Source of the DNA: a virus
Virus record (IMG/VR): IMGVR_UViG_3300005582_001108
Location: 1 to 20,697 of that record
Strand: one strand, 5' to 3'
Length of the DNA stretch: 20,697 nt
A program made the position numbers and the translations under genes. Position 1 is the stretch's first letter. Each line of letters starts with the position of its first letter. The notes beneath the pieces were generated by a model that was not told the DNA's origin, did no database searches, and worked only from the letters and a program-made list of their open reading frames with translations. Below, one piece after another: positions 7,244 to 13,521 of the stretch.

Positions 7244-7486
7244 TCAGTTGCCATACCTTCTGTCTTCTTTGTCTGCTTTGCTATCCAACTTATCAAAAAT
7301 CTGCTTACACATAGTCTTGATAGAGTCTATGTCTCGATGATAATCCTCTTTGGCTATGTACATCCTAGGCAAATCCCTTACGTCGCTATCAAGTCTCTCA
7401 ACGGCTTTGGTGATGTTATTCAATACCCATCCACCCAAGAATGCGATTAATCCAGCGCCGATATTAAGAACGACCTGATAGTCCAT
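7244..7486 (-). CDS. Small membrane protein with coiled coil, lysis cassette (spanin- or holin-like)
   Basis: 80 aa. One N-terminal membrane segment (about 5-23, VVLNIGAGLIAFLGGWVL) is followed by a highly charged helix with heptad-like spacing (residues about 26-75). This N-terminal anchor plus coiled coil is the architecture of an inner-membrane spanin (Rz-like) but also of small accessory holins. No outer-membrane lipoprotein partner (lipobox) could be recognised next to or inside it, so the spanin assignment is weak. Start ATG shares a base with the stop of the 49-aa gene (TAATG), and the holin gene follows after 16 nt. Confidence 0.6.
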   Translation of the reverse strand: MDYQVVLNIGAGLIAFLGGWVLNNITKAVERLDSDVRDLPRMYIAKEDYHRDIDSIKTMCKQIFDKLDSKADKEDRRYGN

Positions 7487-7635
7487 TATTCAGCCTCCGT
7501 AGCAACAACGTCAAGTTGTTCTTTAGCCTCAGCCTGAAGGGCTGTTATCAATTGGAATACCTCTTGATAGGGACGGGCACCTAGATAGCCCATAACCTGA
7601 TTTAAGATTTGTACGGATATAGTAATTTTGTCCAT
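7486..7635 (-). CDS. Small conserved phage protein, 49 aa
   Basis: Short gene starting MDKITISVQILNQVMGYLGA and ending ATEAE. It is acidic and mostly helical, without a membrane segment. Support comes from a GGAAAG Shine-Dalgarno-like site about 7 nt upstream, exact TAATG coupling to the next lysis gene, and resemblance to the short 'MDKIT...VLGYLG.RPYQEV..LI' proteins I have seen in the same position in environmental phage genomes. Its function is unknown; a regulator or partner of the lysis proteins is possible. It opens the lysis cassette. Confidence 0.7.
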   Translation of the reverse strand: MDKITISVQILNQVMGYLGARPYQEVFQLITALQAEAKEQLDVVATEAE

Positions 7636-7675
7636 TTAGTTCTTTCCGTCTGCAAATACGTTAATGAAAACTGTG

Positions 7676-8425
7676 TTATTTAAAAAACGCCATTGGGCAT
7701 TTGGATTGCTTATCTATTATCTTCTTACGCTTCTCATAGAAATTAGTAAAGGACTGTGTGTAACTAGTAGAACTATTCAACCTATTCCACTCTTCTGCTG
7801 AAATTAGATGAGATTTTATAACCACATCCCTCTCTGTCAATGGTATTAGTGTGGCTATAGGTGTTCCAGCATCTATACTGATTGTTGATGCAACTTTGGG
7901 TACAAACATATTGATGTTGGATGTATGTTGATATTTGTAATTGACTATAGCTGGTACATTTTTATAGTCATTCCACCTGTCCATCTTGTTATAGAACGAA
8001 TCAGTGAAATAGAAATTAACCCCTGTCTTCTCTGTAATCAGCCAAGGTGAAGCAAGTTTGAGATGGATGTAAGAGTTTATTTCTGGAAGCTGTCTGCTGT
8101 TATGTTGCACAATCTCTGGGGATTGGTCTGCTGAATATTGATATGCCCAACTTCCATCTGCATTGGTGTTAATAATTAAATCACTCCATAATGGAATAGA
8201 GAATGAATTCCTGTATAAGTCTAAGACGCCAGAGCAGGTTTTGATTGTCGGATGTTTAATTAGTATCCCGTGTTTATTTACCTCTGGATATGTTGCTGGC
8301 ATCTTTTTGAACCAAGATGGAAATTTATTCGTGCCTTTGTCGATTGGGTACAGCCTATGCACACCGGGTATACTAGTGAATACATCAACCATAATCTTTG
8401 TACGCTTGAACCAGAATGAAATCAT
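7676..8425 (-). CDS. Protein of unknown function, resembling a family in T4-like marine phages
   Basis: About 249 aa. Features: VDVFTSIPGVHRLYPI near the N-terminus, FPSWFKKMP, TIKTCSGVLDLY, IPLWSDLII, then LKLASPWLITEKTGVNFYF and a C-terminal basic helix. I recall a family in T4-like cyanophages with the same 'P.WFK.MP...K.CPG..D......IP.W.D' and 'SPW.I.T..G' landmarks, with no known function. No catalytic motif is evident. Start is uncertain: ATG at 8425 has AAGG 8 nt upstream. ATG at 8449 would overlap the previous gene, and ATG at 8392 fits the apparent family N-terminus. The gene is clearly AT-richer than the fibre genes, as is its neighbour, suggesting they arrived together. Possibly a tail-fibre-associated or modification protein. 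Confidence 0.7.
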   Translation of the reverse strand: MISFWFKRTKIMVDVFTSIPGVHRLYPIDKGTNKFPSWFKKMPATYPEVNKHGILIKHPTIKTCSGVLDLYRNSFSIPLWSDLIINTNADGSWAYQYSADQSPEIVQHNSRQLPEINSYIHLKLASPWLITEKTGVNFYFTDSFYNKMDRWNDYKNVPAIVNYKYQHTSNINMFVPKVASTISIDAGTPIATLIPLTERDVVIKSHLISAEEWNRLNSSTSYTQSFTNFYEKRKKIIDKQSKCPMAFFK

Positions 8426-8435
8426 AAGGAAAACC

Positions 8436-9185
8436 TTAGATGACAGCAAAACTTTGGATTGGTTGTCCTATAGTTCTAATATCTACACCAGCAGGGACAG
8501 ATTCAGGGCTTATAATATCCCCACCATCATCTCTAGCAGCGTGTATACAATAAGCAACAGTGTTATCCTCAAGTGCAGTAAAATGGTGTATTTTATCTTT
8601 AACAATATATATCATAACTGGTGCTTTAAAAATAGTTATAACTCCGTTTACTGAACATTCAACAGACCCACTTGCCAATAATGTAGTGTGGTCGTGAGTG
8701 TGCATATGTGGATTATTTTTATTACCAGCTTTCTTAAAATTCATTTGGCGAACAAAAACATTAGATATAAACCCTATTGAGGTAATTGGGCTATTCTCAT
8801 CAAGTGGGAAATTTTCCACAACAAACTCTGTTATGAATATTCCGTCCTTCTCCACTATTGTCCAAGTGCCTTGGATAATATCTGCCATAAACTCATCCAT
8901 TAATACTTGTTTTCTTATTTTTGCGGCAGATAAAGAGGTAAATGATTCGTACAGACCTGTTGTATGAATAAATACCCTATAATCCCCATCTTCTGGGTCG
9001 TTAACTAAATCAGCACTACTCCATGCAAAATCATTGCCAACTGCGACAACCTTGGCGATAACAAACCTATCAGATTCTTGCAAAATGTACGAAGCACTAA
9101 TTTCAGCAAGTCTTGCGTTGGCAAATTCTTCCGTATTAACTTGTTCTATAAGACCAGTTAAAGCATTTTTAAATTGATATATCAT
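8436..9185 (-). CDS. Fibre-chaperone-like / cupin fusion protein
   Basis: 249 aa in two parts. Residues 1-100 (MIYQFKNALTGLIEQVN, EEFANARLAEI, NDPEDGDYRVF) look like the small tail-fibre assembly/tape proteins found beside fibre genes. The C-terminal part, about 105-220, has a double-stranded beta-helix signature: HMHTHDH (His160, 162, 164 and 166) with SGSVECSVNG as the first cupin motif, and KDKIHHF (His200/201) as the second, followed by YCIHAARDDG. The histidines could bind a metal. The order of motifs is that of small single-cupin domains, whose members range from dioxygenases to isomerases and non-enzymatic sugar binders, so substrate cannot be assigned. ATG overlaps the stop of the adhesin gene. 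Composition is AT-rich. The cupin call is firm; the fusion role is inferred. Confidence 0.75.
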   Translation of the reverse strand: MIYQFKNALTGLIEQVNTEEFANARLAEISASYILQESDRFVIAKVVAVGNDFAWSSADLVNDPEDGDYRVFIHTTGLYESFTSLSAAKIRKQVLMDEFMADIIQGTWTIVEKDGIFITEFVVENFPLDENSPITSIGFISNVFVRQMNFKKAGNKNNPHMHTHDHTTLLASGSVECSVNGVITIFKAPVMIYIVKDKIHHFTALEDNTVAYCIHAARDDGGDIISPESVPAGVDIRTIGQPIQSFAVI

Positions 9186-10045
9186 GATACCGCCCCATAA
9201 ACTCTAGTTGTGTTTCCAGATACCCACGTTATTGTTTTACCGTTAAGTGCAACTGCTTTACCGCCAGCACCTCCTGCAGCAGCAACACCATTACCACTAG
9301 CACCCCAGCCACCACCACCGCCACCTCCACCGCCACCTGCCGCGCCTGCGGCATTACCTGCTCCTCCAGTACCGCCAGCGCCACTAGAAATATTGTTTCC
9401 ACCTCCACCTCCTGCGCCTCCACCAGAACCGGCTCGTCCAGAGCCAGCGTAACCATTACCAGCCGGTGCGCCTGCCCCTCCAGTTCCTGGGAATATCCTA
9501 CCTCCACCGCCACCGCCACCGCCTGAGTTGGTAGCCTGACCGCCATTAGCACCCACAGCACCAATAGCACCGCCAGCACCACCACTGGTGTAGGTGTGTG
9601 GACCACCAGCACCGCCTCCAGCCCCACCACCGCCACCAGTGGTCAAGGCGTACTTCGCGTAATAGGTTCCAACCGAACCTCCACCGCCTCCCCCACCTAT
9701 ATAGGCAGAAGCGTTTGTATTATCTACGGTTGTATTAAAAGATAGCGATAGCGCTGTCCCACCCACTCCTGAGTTAGCGCTACCACCCATACCCATGATA
9801 AAGCCATTGTTAACTATCTTGACTGTATCGCCAGCAGCCCCCCCAGTTAACGCAAAGCCGGGTGTAGCTGTTGAATTAGACCATAGGTATATACCTGAAT
9901 TGATAGTAATGGTTATGTCTGACTTGCCAGATACATACCCAGAAATACTAGACATAGTAAGGGCGGCATTAGTAGTGTTAGAAGCATAGGTATACGTTAG
10001 CTGTGGTCTACCAGCTTGACCAGCGATTACGCCAATAACAATCAA
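9182..10045 (-). CDS. Polyglycine tail-tip adhesin (gp38-like receptor-binding protein)
   Basis: About 287 aa. The first 120 residues are beta-rich (SGKSDITITINSGIYLW, GDTVKIVNNGFIMGMGG). Then comes a long glycine tract region with many GGGG runs broken by short non-Gly loops, then a short cap (TITWVSGNTTRVYGAVS). This is the architecture of the S16/T2-type gp38 adhesin, where glycine-rich segments form a polyglycine-II helix sandwich and the intervening loops bind the outer-membrane receptor. The 'VNNGxIMGxGG' entry into the glycine region is characteristic. It would therefore determine host range. A TTG start at 10045, overlapping the upstream TGA (TTGA) and preceded by AGGGG, is preferred to GTG at 10069, which has no visible Shine-Dalgarno and a 28-nt overlap. 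Confidence 0.75.
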   Translation of the reverse strand: MIVIGVIAGQAGRPQLTYTYASNTTNAALTMSSISGYVSGKSDITITINSGIYLWSNSTATPGFALTGGAAGDTVKIVNNGFIMGMGGSANSGVGGTALSLSFNTTVDNTNASAYIGGGGGGGSVGTYYAKYALTTGGGGGAGGGAGGPHTYTSGGAGGAIGAVGANGGQATNSGGGGGGGGRIFPGTGGAGAPAGNGYAGSGRAGSGGGAGGGGGNNISSGAGGTGGAGNAAGAAGGGGGGGGGGWGASGNGVAAAGGAGGKAVALNGKTITWVSGNTTRVYGAVS

Positions 10046-10665
10046 GACAACGCCCCTATGATATACCACGCATCTGTACCAGTTTTGATACAGGTAGCAG
10101 ATTTATATTGTCCTAAAGTTGGTGAAGCTGCTGTAGCACCTGTAGACAATACGATTGTAGTTGCTGGGGTTACCGCGCTAATGGTAGTAAGACCTGCGCC
10201 TATTTGTATTAAAGTAATAGTTGAACCGATAGCATAAGCCACACTTGCATTAGTTGGTAACTTAAAGGTATTAGCTGACGCATTGCTTACAGTTACTATT
10301 GCACCTGCATCTGCTGCGACAGTTACATATGCCGCACTAGTCTGTGCGTTGATTGAGTAAGATACGATAGGGGCGGTTAGAGTCTTATTAGTTAATGTTT
10401 CTGTACCCGTATAAGTAGCTATTGAAGCTGCGGCTAGTGTAACGGCTCCTGTACCGCCACCAGCTACAGGTAAGCCCGTACAGTTAGTCAATACACCACT
10501 TGTGGGTGTACCAAGTAAAGGAGTTACCAAAGTAGGGCTTGTCCCCAATACATTAGCACCACTACCAGTTGAGGTTGTTACTCCACTACCGCCATTAGCT
10601 ACTGGCAGAGTTCCTGTTACTGTGGTTACTGGTACGCCAGTTGTGCCATCGAGAATTAGGCTCAT
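10042..10665 (-). CDS. Repetitive fibre protein, 207 aa
   Basis: Low-complexity Gly/Thr/Ser/Val-rich fibre module protein. It has GTLPVANGGSG (about 18-28), LGTPTSGVLTNCTGLPVAG and TLTNKTLTAPIVS, all standard phage fibre repeat units that also occur in the 821-aa and 255-aa fibres of this window. The C-terminal about 100 residues (AADAGAIVTVSNASANTFKLP to TDAWYIIGALS) look like a compact beta domain that frequently caps such proteins. It lies one base after the S74-containing fibre gene and overlaps the adhesin gene. It probably forms a trimeric shaft segment between them, with the adhesin at its tip; that arrangement is inferred. Confidence 0.7.
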   Translation of the reverse strand: MSLILDGTTGVPVTTVTGTLPVANGGSGVTTSTGSGANVLGTSPTLVTPLLGTPTSGVLTNCTGLPVAGGGTGAVTLAAASIATYTGTETLTNKTLTAPIVSYSINAQTSAAYVTVAADAGAIVTVSNASANTFKLPTNASVAYAIGSTITLIQIGAGLTTISAVTPATTIVLSTGATAASPTLGQYKSATCIKTGTDAWYIIGALS

Positions 10666-10666
10666 A

Positions 10667-11530
10667 TTAAATCCCTACCTTTGCGTTTAACGCTGTGATT
10701 TGAGTTTGTTGTGTGTCTATGATGGCTTTGAGTTCTTGGATTGCTGCGGTTAATAACGGAATTATTGCTGACTTATCTACCATTTGATATTTTGGATTGC
10801 CTTCAGCATCTACTTCATCTTTTTCACCTATGACAGCACTTGGTACAATAGCTTGCAATTCGTGGGCTACAAAAAAATCTATATCTTCTGTTGCGTCATT
10901 CATACGACCAGTACAGGGTTTCAATAAGGATAATTTACCTAAAGCATTATTAATAATGCTCTTTACAGTTTTAGACCGATAATCTGATGTTGTACTAAAA
11001 ACAGTTAAGCCACCTGCTCTATTATATGTAATCGAACCTCTTATAGTAGGTGATGCTTCTGTAAGGAATACTGCAAAATAATTATTCCCCGATGTTGCAG
11101 TATTATGGGAAGCTATGCAATACGCAGTAGCATTATCTGTTTTAGCACAAAATGGAATATTTGCAGATTTATATACATTTAAAGCCCCATCAAAATATGC
11201 ACTTGTAGCTGTTGCGCCTACAATTACAGCACCGCTGGAGTCGATACGCATAGCCTCTACACCAGCCGTACTAGCAGCAAGTATATTCGCAGCAGGAAAC
11301 CATACTCCAGTATCAGTATCGCCTGTTGTTGTTATGGCAGGGAGTGCTGCGCTGCCTGCGGCGACAGTTGTTACACCAGTAGCCGAGAGTGTCCCTGTGA
11401 TGGCTACACCAGTAGAGGTGAGGGCTAGTATTGTGGTAGTGCCAGATTGTAGGCTGAGATTACCAGAAGCGTCTGCTGTCTGGATTATCCCACCGCCACC
11501 TGCTGTTGATGCTGCTATCGTGCTTGCCAT
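10667..11530 (-). CDS. Tail fibre with C-terminal S74 intramolecular chaperone
   Basis: 287 aa. Residues 1-115 are Ala/Thr/Gly-rich fibre repeats (DTDTGVWFPAANILAASTAG, SSGAVIVG). A beta domain follows. From about 180 on comes a peptidase S74 (intramolecular chaperone, as in endosialidase and other trimeric fibres). It begins TSDYRSK, where Ser182 and Lys187 are the expected catalytic dyad, spaced as Ser911/Lys916 in endosialidase NF. Then come IDFFVAHELQAIVPSAV and KSAIIPLLTAAIQELK, ending in a coiled-coil stalk. The chaperone trimerises the fibre and then cuts itself off just before Ser182, so the mature product would be about 181 residues. Immediately upstream of a further fibre gene. Confidence 0.85.
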   Translation of the reverse strand: MASTIAASTAGGGGIIQTADASGNLSLQSGTTTILALTSTGVAITGTLSATGVTTVAAGSAALPAITTTGDTDTGVWFPAANILAASTAGVEAMRIDSSGAVIVGATATSAYFDGALNVYKSANIPFCAKTDNATAYCIASHNTATSGNNYFAVFLTEASPTIRGSITYNRAGGLTVFSTTSDYRSKTVKSIINNALGKLSLLKPCTGRMNDATEDIDFFVAHELQAIVPSAVIGEKDEVDAEGNPKYQMVDKSAIIPLLTAAIQELKAIIDTQQTQITALNAKVGI

Positions 11531-11533
11531 GTT

Positions 11534-11794
11534 TTATCCTTTAGGGTACTTATTTTTAACCGCCATTACTTGTTTAAGCATATCAGCTTGAGCATCTCCG
11601 CCCTTCCAAATAGCATCTAGTTGGTCACCTATGGATGGATATTGTCTTAATGATTTATAAGCCTCTGGGTCAATCCAAGCATTAACAAGTGACAGGTCAA
11701 TCTCGACCTTATTGCCGTCTTTATCTGTTGCCCCAACTCCATCACTAATAGATACAGCTTGAGGGTATAACGTATATATAGCTTTATGGTTCAT
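11534..11794 (-). CDS. XkdW-like small tail protein, 86 aa
   Basis: Short protein with the diagnostic segment YPSIGDQLDAIWKGGD at about 52-67, which recurs in small tail-associated proteins (XkdW and relatives) found beside fibre genes in many phages. The N-terminal half carries IYTLYPQAVSISDG and a Gly/Asp-rich loop. Members probably help fibre assembly or attach to the base of a fibre, but no mechanism is known to me. ATG overlaps the stop of the preceding fibre (ATGA), and the S74 fibre gene starts four bases after its stop. Confidence 0.7.
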   Translation of the reverse strand: MNHKAIYTLYPQAVSISDGVGATDKDGNKVEIDLSLVNAWIDPEAYKSLRQYPSIGDQLDAIWKGGDAQADMLKQVMAVKNKYPKG

Positions 11795-12558
11795 CCTGCT
11801 ATCTCCATTAGAGTAATAGTGCTAGGTACTGTCACAGACTGTGCGTCTCCTGAAGCAGATGTCCTACCAACATAAACAGCCCTTGAACTAAATGTATATA
11901 CTTGCCATTTATAAACAACAGCAGAAGTTGAGCTTGGAGAGTCCAAATATGTTGTTGCAACTGATATTATTTCATTAGCGTCAGCACCGCCAGTACTCAT
12001 TGCTGCACTTTGGCGCGTTGAGCTTCCGCTTGCATCTCCAATAAATATATTGCTTCCGTTTCTTTGTAAAAAGAAGTGAGGATACGGACCTGAAGCACCA
12101 TTAACAAAAAAGTTTGTTATCACCAGTATTTTGCTAGATGTACTAATCGGAGTAATGGTTGCAGTTAAGCCAGTTATATCCACAGCAGCTCCACTTGTAG
12201 TAGAAAAACTAGCAGTAATAGCAGTTTGAGTCACTTGCAATACACTCCCAGTGGGCATCCGTGCTGCTGCAATAGTTCCAGTTAACTGAGTAGCTACAAT
12301 GCTCTTATTCGTCAGCGTATCAGTCGTAGCCTTCCCTACTAATGTGTCGGTGCTAGACGGTAATGTTAATGTTCCAGAATTAACAATGGTCGCAATAACT
12401 GGACTAGTCAAAGTCTTATTCGTCAGCGTGTCAGTCGTAGCCTTCCCGACTAATGTGTCGGTAGCGACAGGGAGAGTGAGTACGCTAGAACCTGATACCG
12501 CAGGTGCGTTGAGGGTTATTGACCCAGATGTGTCTCCACTTACTATTACGCTTGACAT
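11791..12558 (-). CDS. Tail fibre / receptor-binding protein, 255 aa
   Basis: N-terminal half consists of fibre repeats. Two units with DTLVGKATTDTLTNK are encoded by a 47-nt near-perfect DNA duplication (see repeat entry). A linker with GTIAAARMPTGSVLQV (about 94-110) follows. The C-terminal half (about 115-255) is a strand-rich globular domain (ISTSSKILVITNFFVNG, PHFFLQRNGSNIFIGDA, STITLMEIAG), which resembles jelly-roll heads at the end of phage fibres and is probably the receptor-contact part. The gene overlaps the XkdW-like gene by 4 nt (ATGA). The start is preceded by a 9-nt spacer after the previous fibre gene. Specific receptor unknown. Confidence 0.7.
   Translation of the reverse strand: MSSVIVSGDTSGSITLNAPAVSGSSVLTLPVATDTLVGKATTDTLTNKTLTSPVIATIVNSGTLTLPSSTDTLVGKATTDTLTNKSIVATQLTGTIAAARMPTGSVLQVTQTAITASFSTTSGAAVDITGLTATITPISTSSKILVITNFFVNGASGPYPHFFLQRNGSNIFIGDASGSSTRQSAAMSTGGADANEIISVATTYLDSPSSTSAVVYKWQVYTFSSRAVYVGRTSASGDAQSVTVPSTITLMEIAG
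12304..12461 (-). repeat. 47-nt near-perfect direct repeat inside a fibre gene (two copies)
   Basis: Copies at 12304-12350 and 12415-12461 differ at two positions over 47 nt. They encode two DTLVGKATTDTLTNK units of the 255-aa fibre. High DNA identity, not just protein similarity, indicates a recent duplication or recombination, a route to changing fibre length. Confidence 0.75.
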
Positions 12559-12567
12559 ATATTATCC

Positions 12568-13521
12568 TTAAAGTACAACCCAACGCGAACCGCTGGAGAG
12601 TGTAACGCTTAAACCACCGGGTATTGTGAAACCACTTGTTCCGCCAACACTTTGTGCGCTTTGACCAGAAGCAACAGTATAACTCGCCACCAATGTAGTT
12701 GCATTTACAAACAATCCATTTAACGCTACTGGTACTGACGCTTGAAATTCACCAGTGCTGGGCTTGTACAGTAGTTTAGCATTGCTTGTGTAAACTGTCG
12801 TAGGTGTGCCAGATGTAGCTGCCGCAAACATCGGGTAGACGTTAGTGGCAGTTGCTGTGTCGTTGCTTAGAGCAGCACCAGCAGATACGGTACCCCAACT
12901 TGTGTTAGTTCCGTCAGACGTTAGGTACTTGCCATTTGCTGACACTTGGGATGGGGCTAGGGCATTAAACGCTGTATTAGCTGTAGTCTGACCTGTTCCT
13001 CCGTTGGCTATTGCTAATGTACCAGCCAAGGTAATTGCGCCTGTGGTTGCGGTATTTGGCGTTAATCCTGTTGTGCCTGCGCTGAATGACGTCACCCCAC
13101 CAGTAGATGCCGCCCACGCTGGAGCAACTCCAACGCCTCCAGCTGTTAATACATAACCAGCTGTCGTCGAAGCTAGCTTAGATAATACGTTCGTAGCTGA
13201 AGCGTATAAAATGTCACCAGTGGTGTAGGTGGTTATGTTTGTTCCACCGTACCCAATCGCTAGGGTTCCACCGACTGTAACAGCACCAGATGTCGCTGTA
13301 GAAGGAGTCAGCCCAGTTGACGCGAAGGTTATTGAGGTTACTGGCGTGGTTACTGCGTTATCAGCAAGTAGCTTAACGGTACCTGTATTATCTTTGTAGT
13401 ACAGCTTGCCGTCTGTAATGTTTATTGCTAACTCACCATTAGCAAGGTTGCCAGACGTTGGAATAGCCGCCGCAGTCGTACTGTAATACAACTGAATTGG
13501 GGTGTAATTTGCTTGTGCCAT
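12568..13521 (-). CDS. Tail fibre with Mtd-like N-terminus, 317 aa
   Basis: The N-terminus (IQLYYSTTAAAIPTSGNLAN then GELAINITDGKLYYKDNTG, about 9-47) matches the anchor domain I know from major tropism determinant-type proteins and many phage fibres. The rest is Gly/Thr-rich fibre repeat (TLAIGYGGTNITTYTTGDIL, TLAIANGGTGQTTANTAFNA), with a final beta segment ending SGSRWVVL. GGAGGA, formed by the last Gly-Gly codons of the 821-aa fibre gene, is its Shine-Dalgarno, and TAA-ATG abut. No reverse transcriptase or template repeat is seen, so there is no support for a diversity-generating retroelement despite the Mtd-like anchor. Confidence 0.75.
   Translation of the reverse strand: MAQANYTPIQLYYSTTAAAIPTSGNLANGELAINITDGKLYYKDNTGTVKLLADNAVTTPVTSITFASTGLTPSTATSGAVTVGGTLAIGYGGTNITTYTTGDILYASATNVLSKLASTTAGYVLTAGGVGVAPAWAASTGGVTSFSAGTTGLTPNTATTGAITLAGTLAIANGGTGQTTANTAFNALAPSQVSANGKYLTSDGTNTSWGTVSAGAALSNDTATATNVYPMFAAATSGTPTTVYTSNAKLLYKPSTGEFQASVPVALNGLFVNATTLVASYTVASGQSAQSVGGTSGFTIPGGLSVTLSSGSRWVVL

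Noticed and set aside
9210-9452. Plus-strand proline/alanine-rich frame
   Set aside because: It is the antisense of GGN-rich codons of the polyglycine adhesin; the composition is an artefact of that tract.
9229-9636. Minus-strand Val/Ala/Glu-rich frame overlapping the adhesin
   Set aside because: Shifted-frame reading of the glycine tract; no domain or ribosome-binding site and composition follows from the GGN repeats.
12568-13521. Diversity-generating retroelement suggested by the Mtd-like fibre N-terminus
   Set aside because: No reverse transcriptase, template repeat or adenine-biased variable repeat visible in the window; the Mtd-like anchor is common in ordinary fibres.
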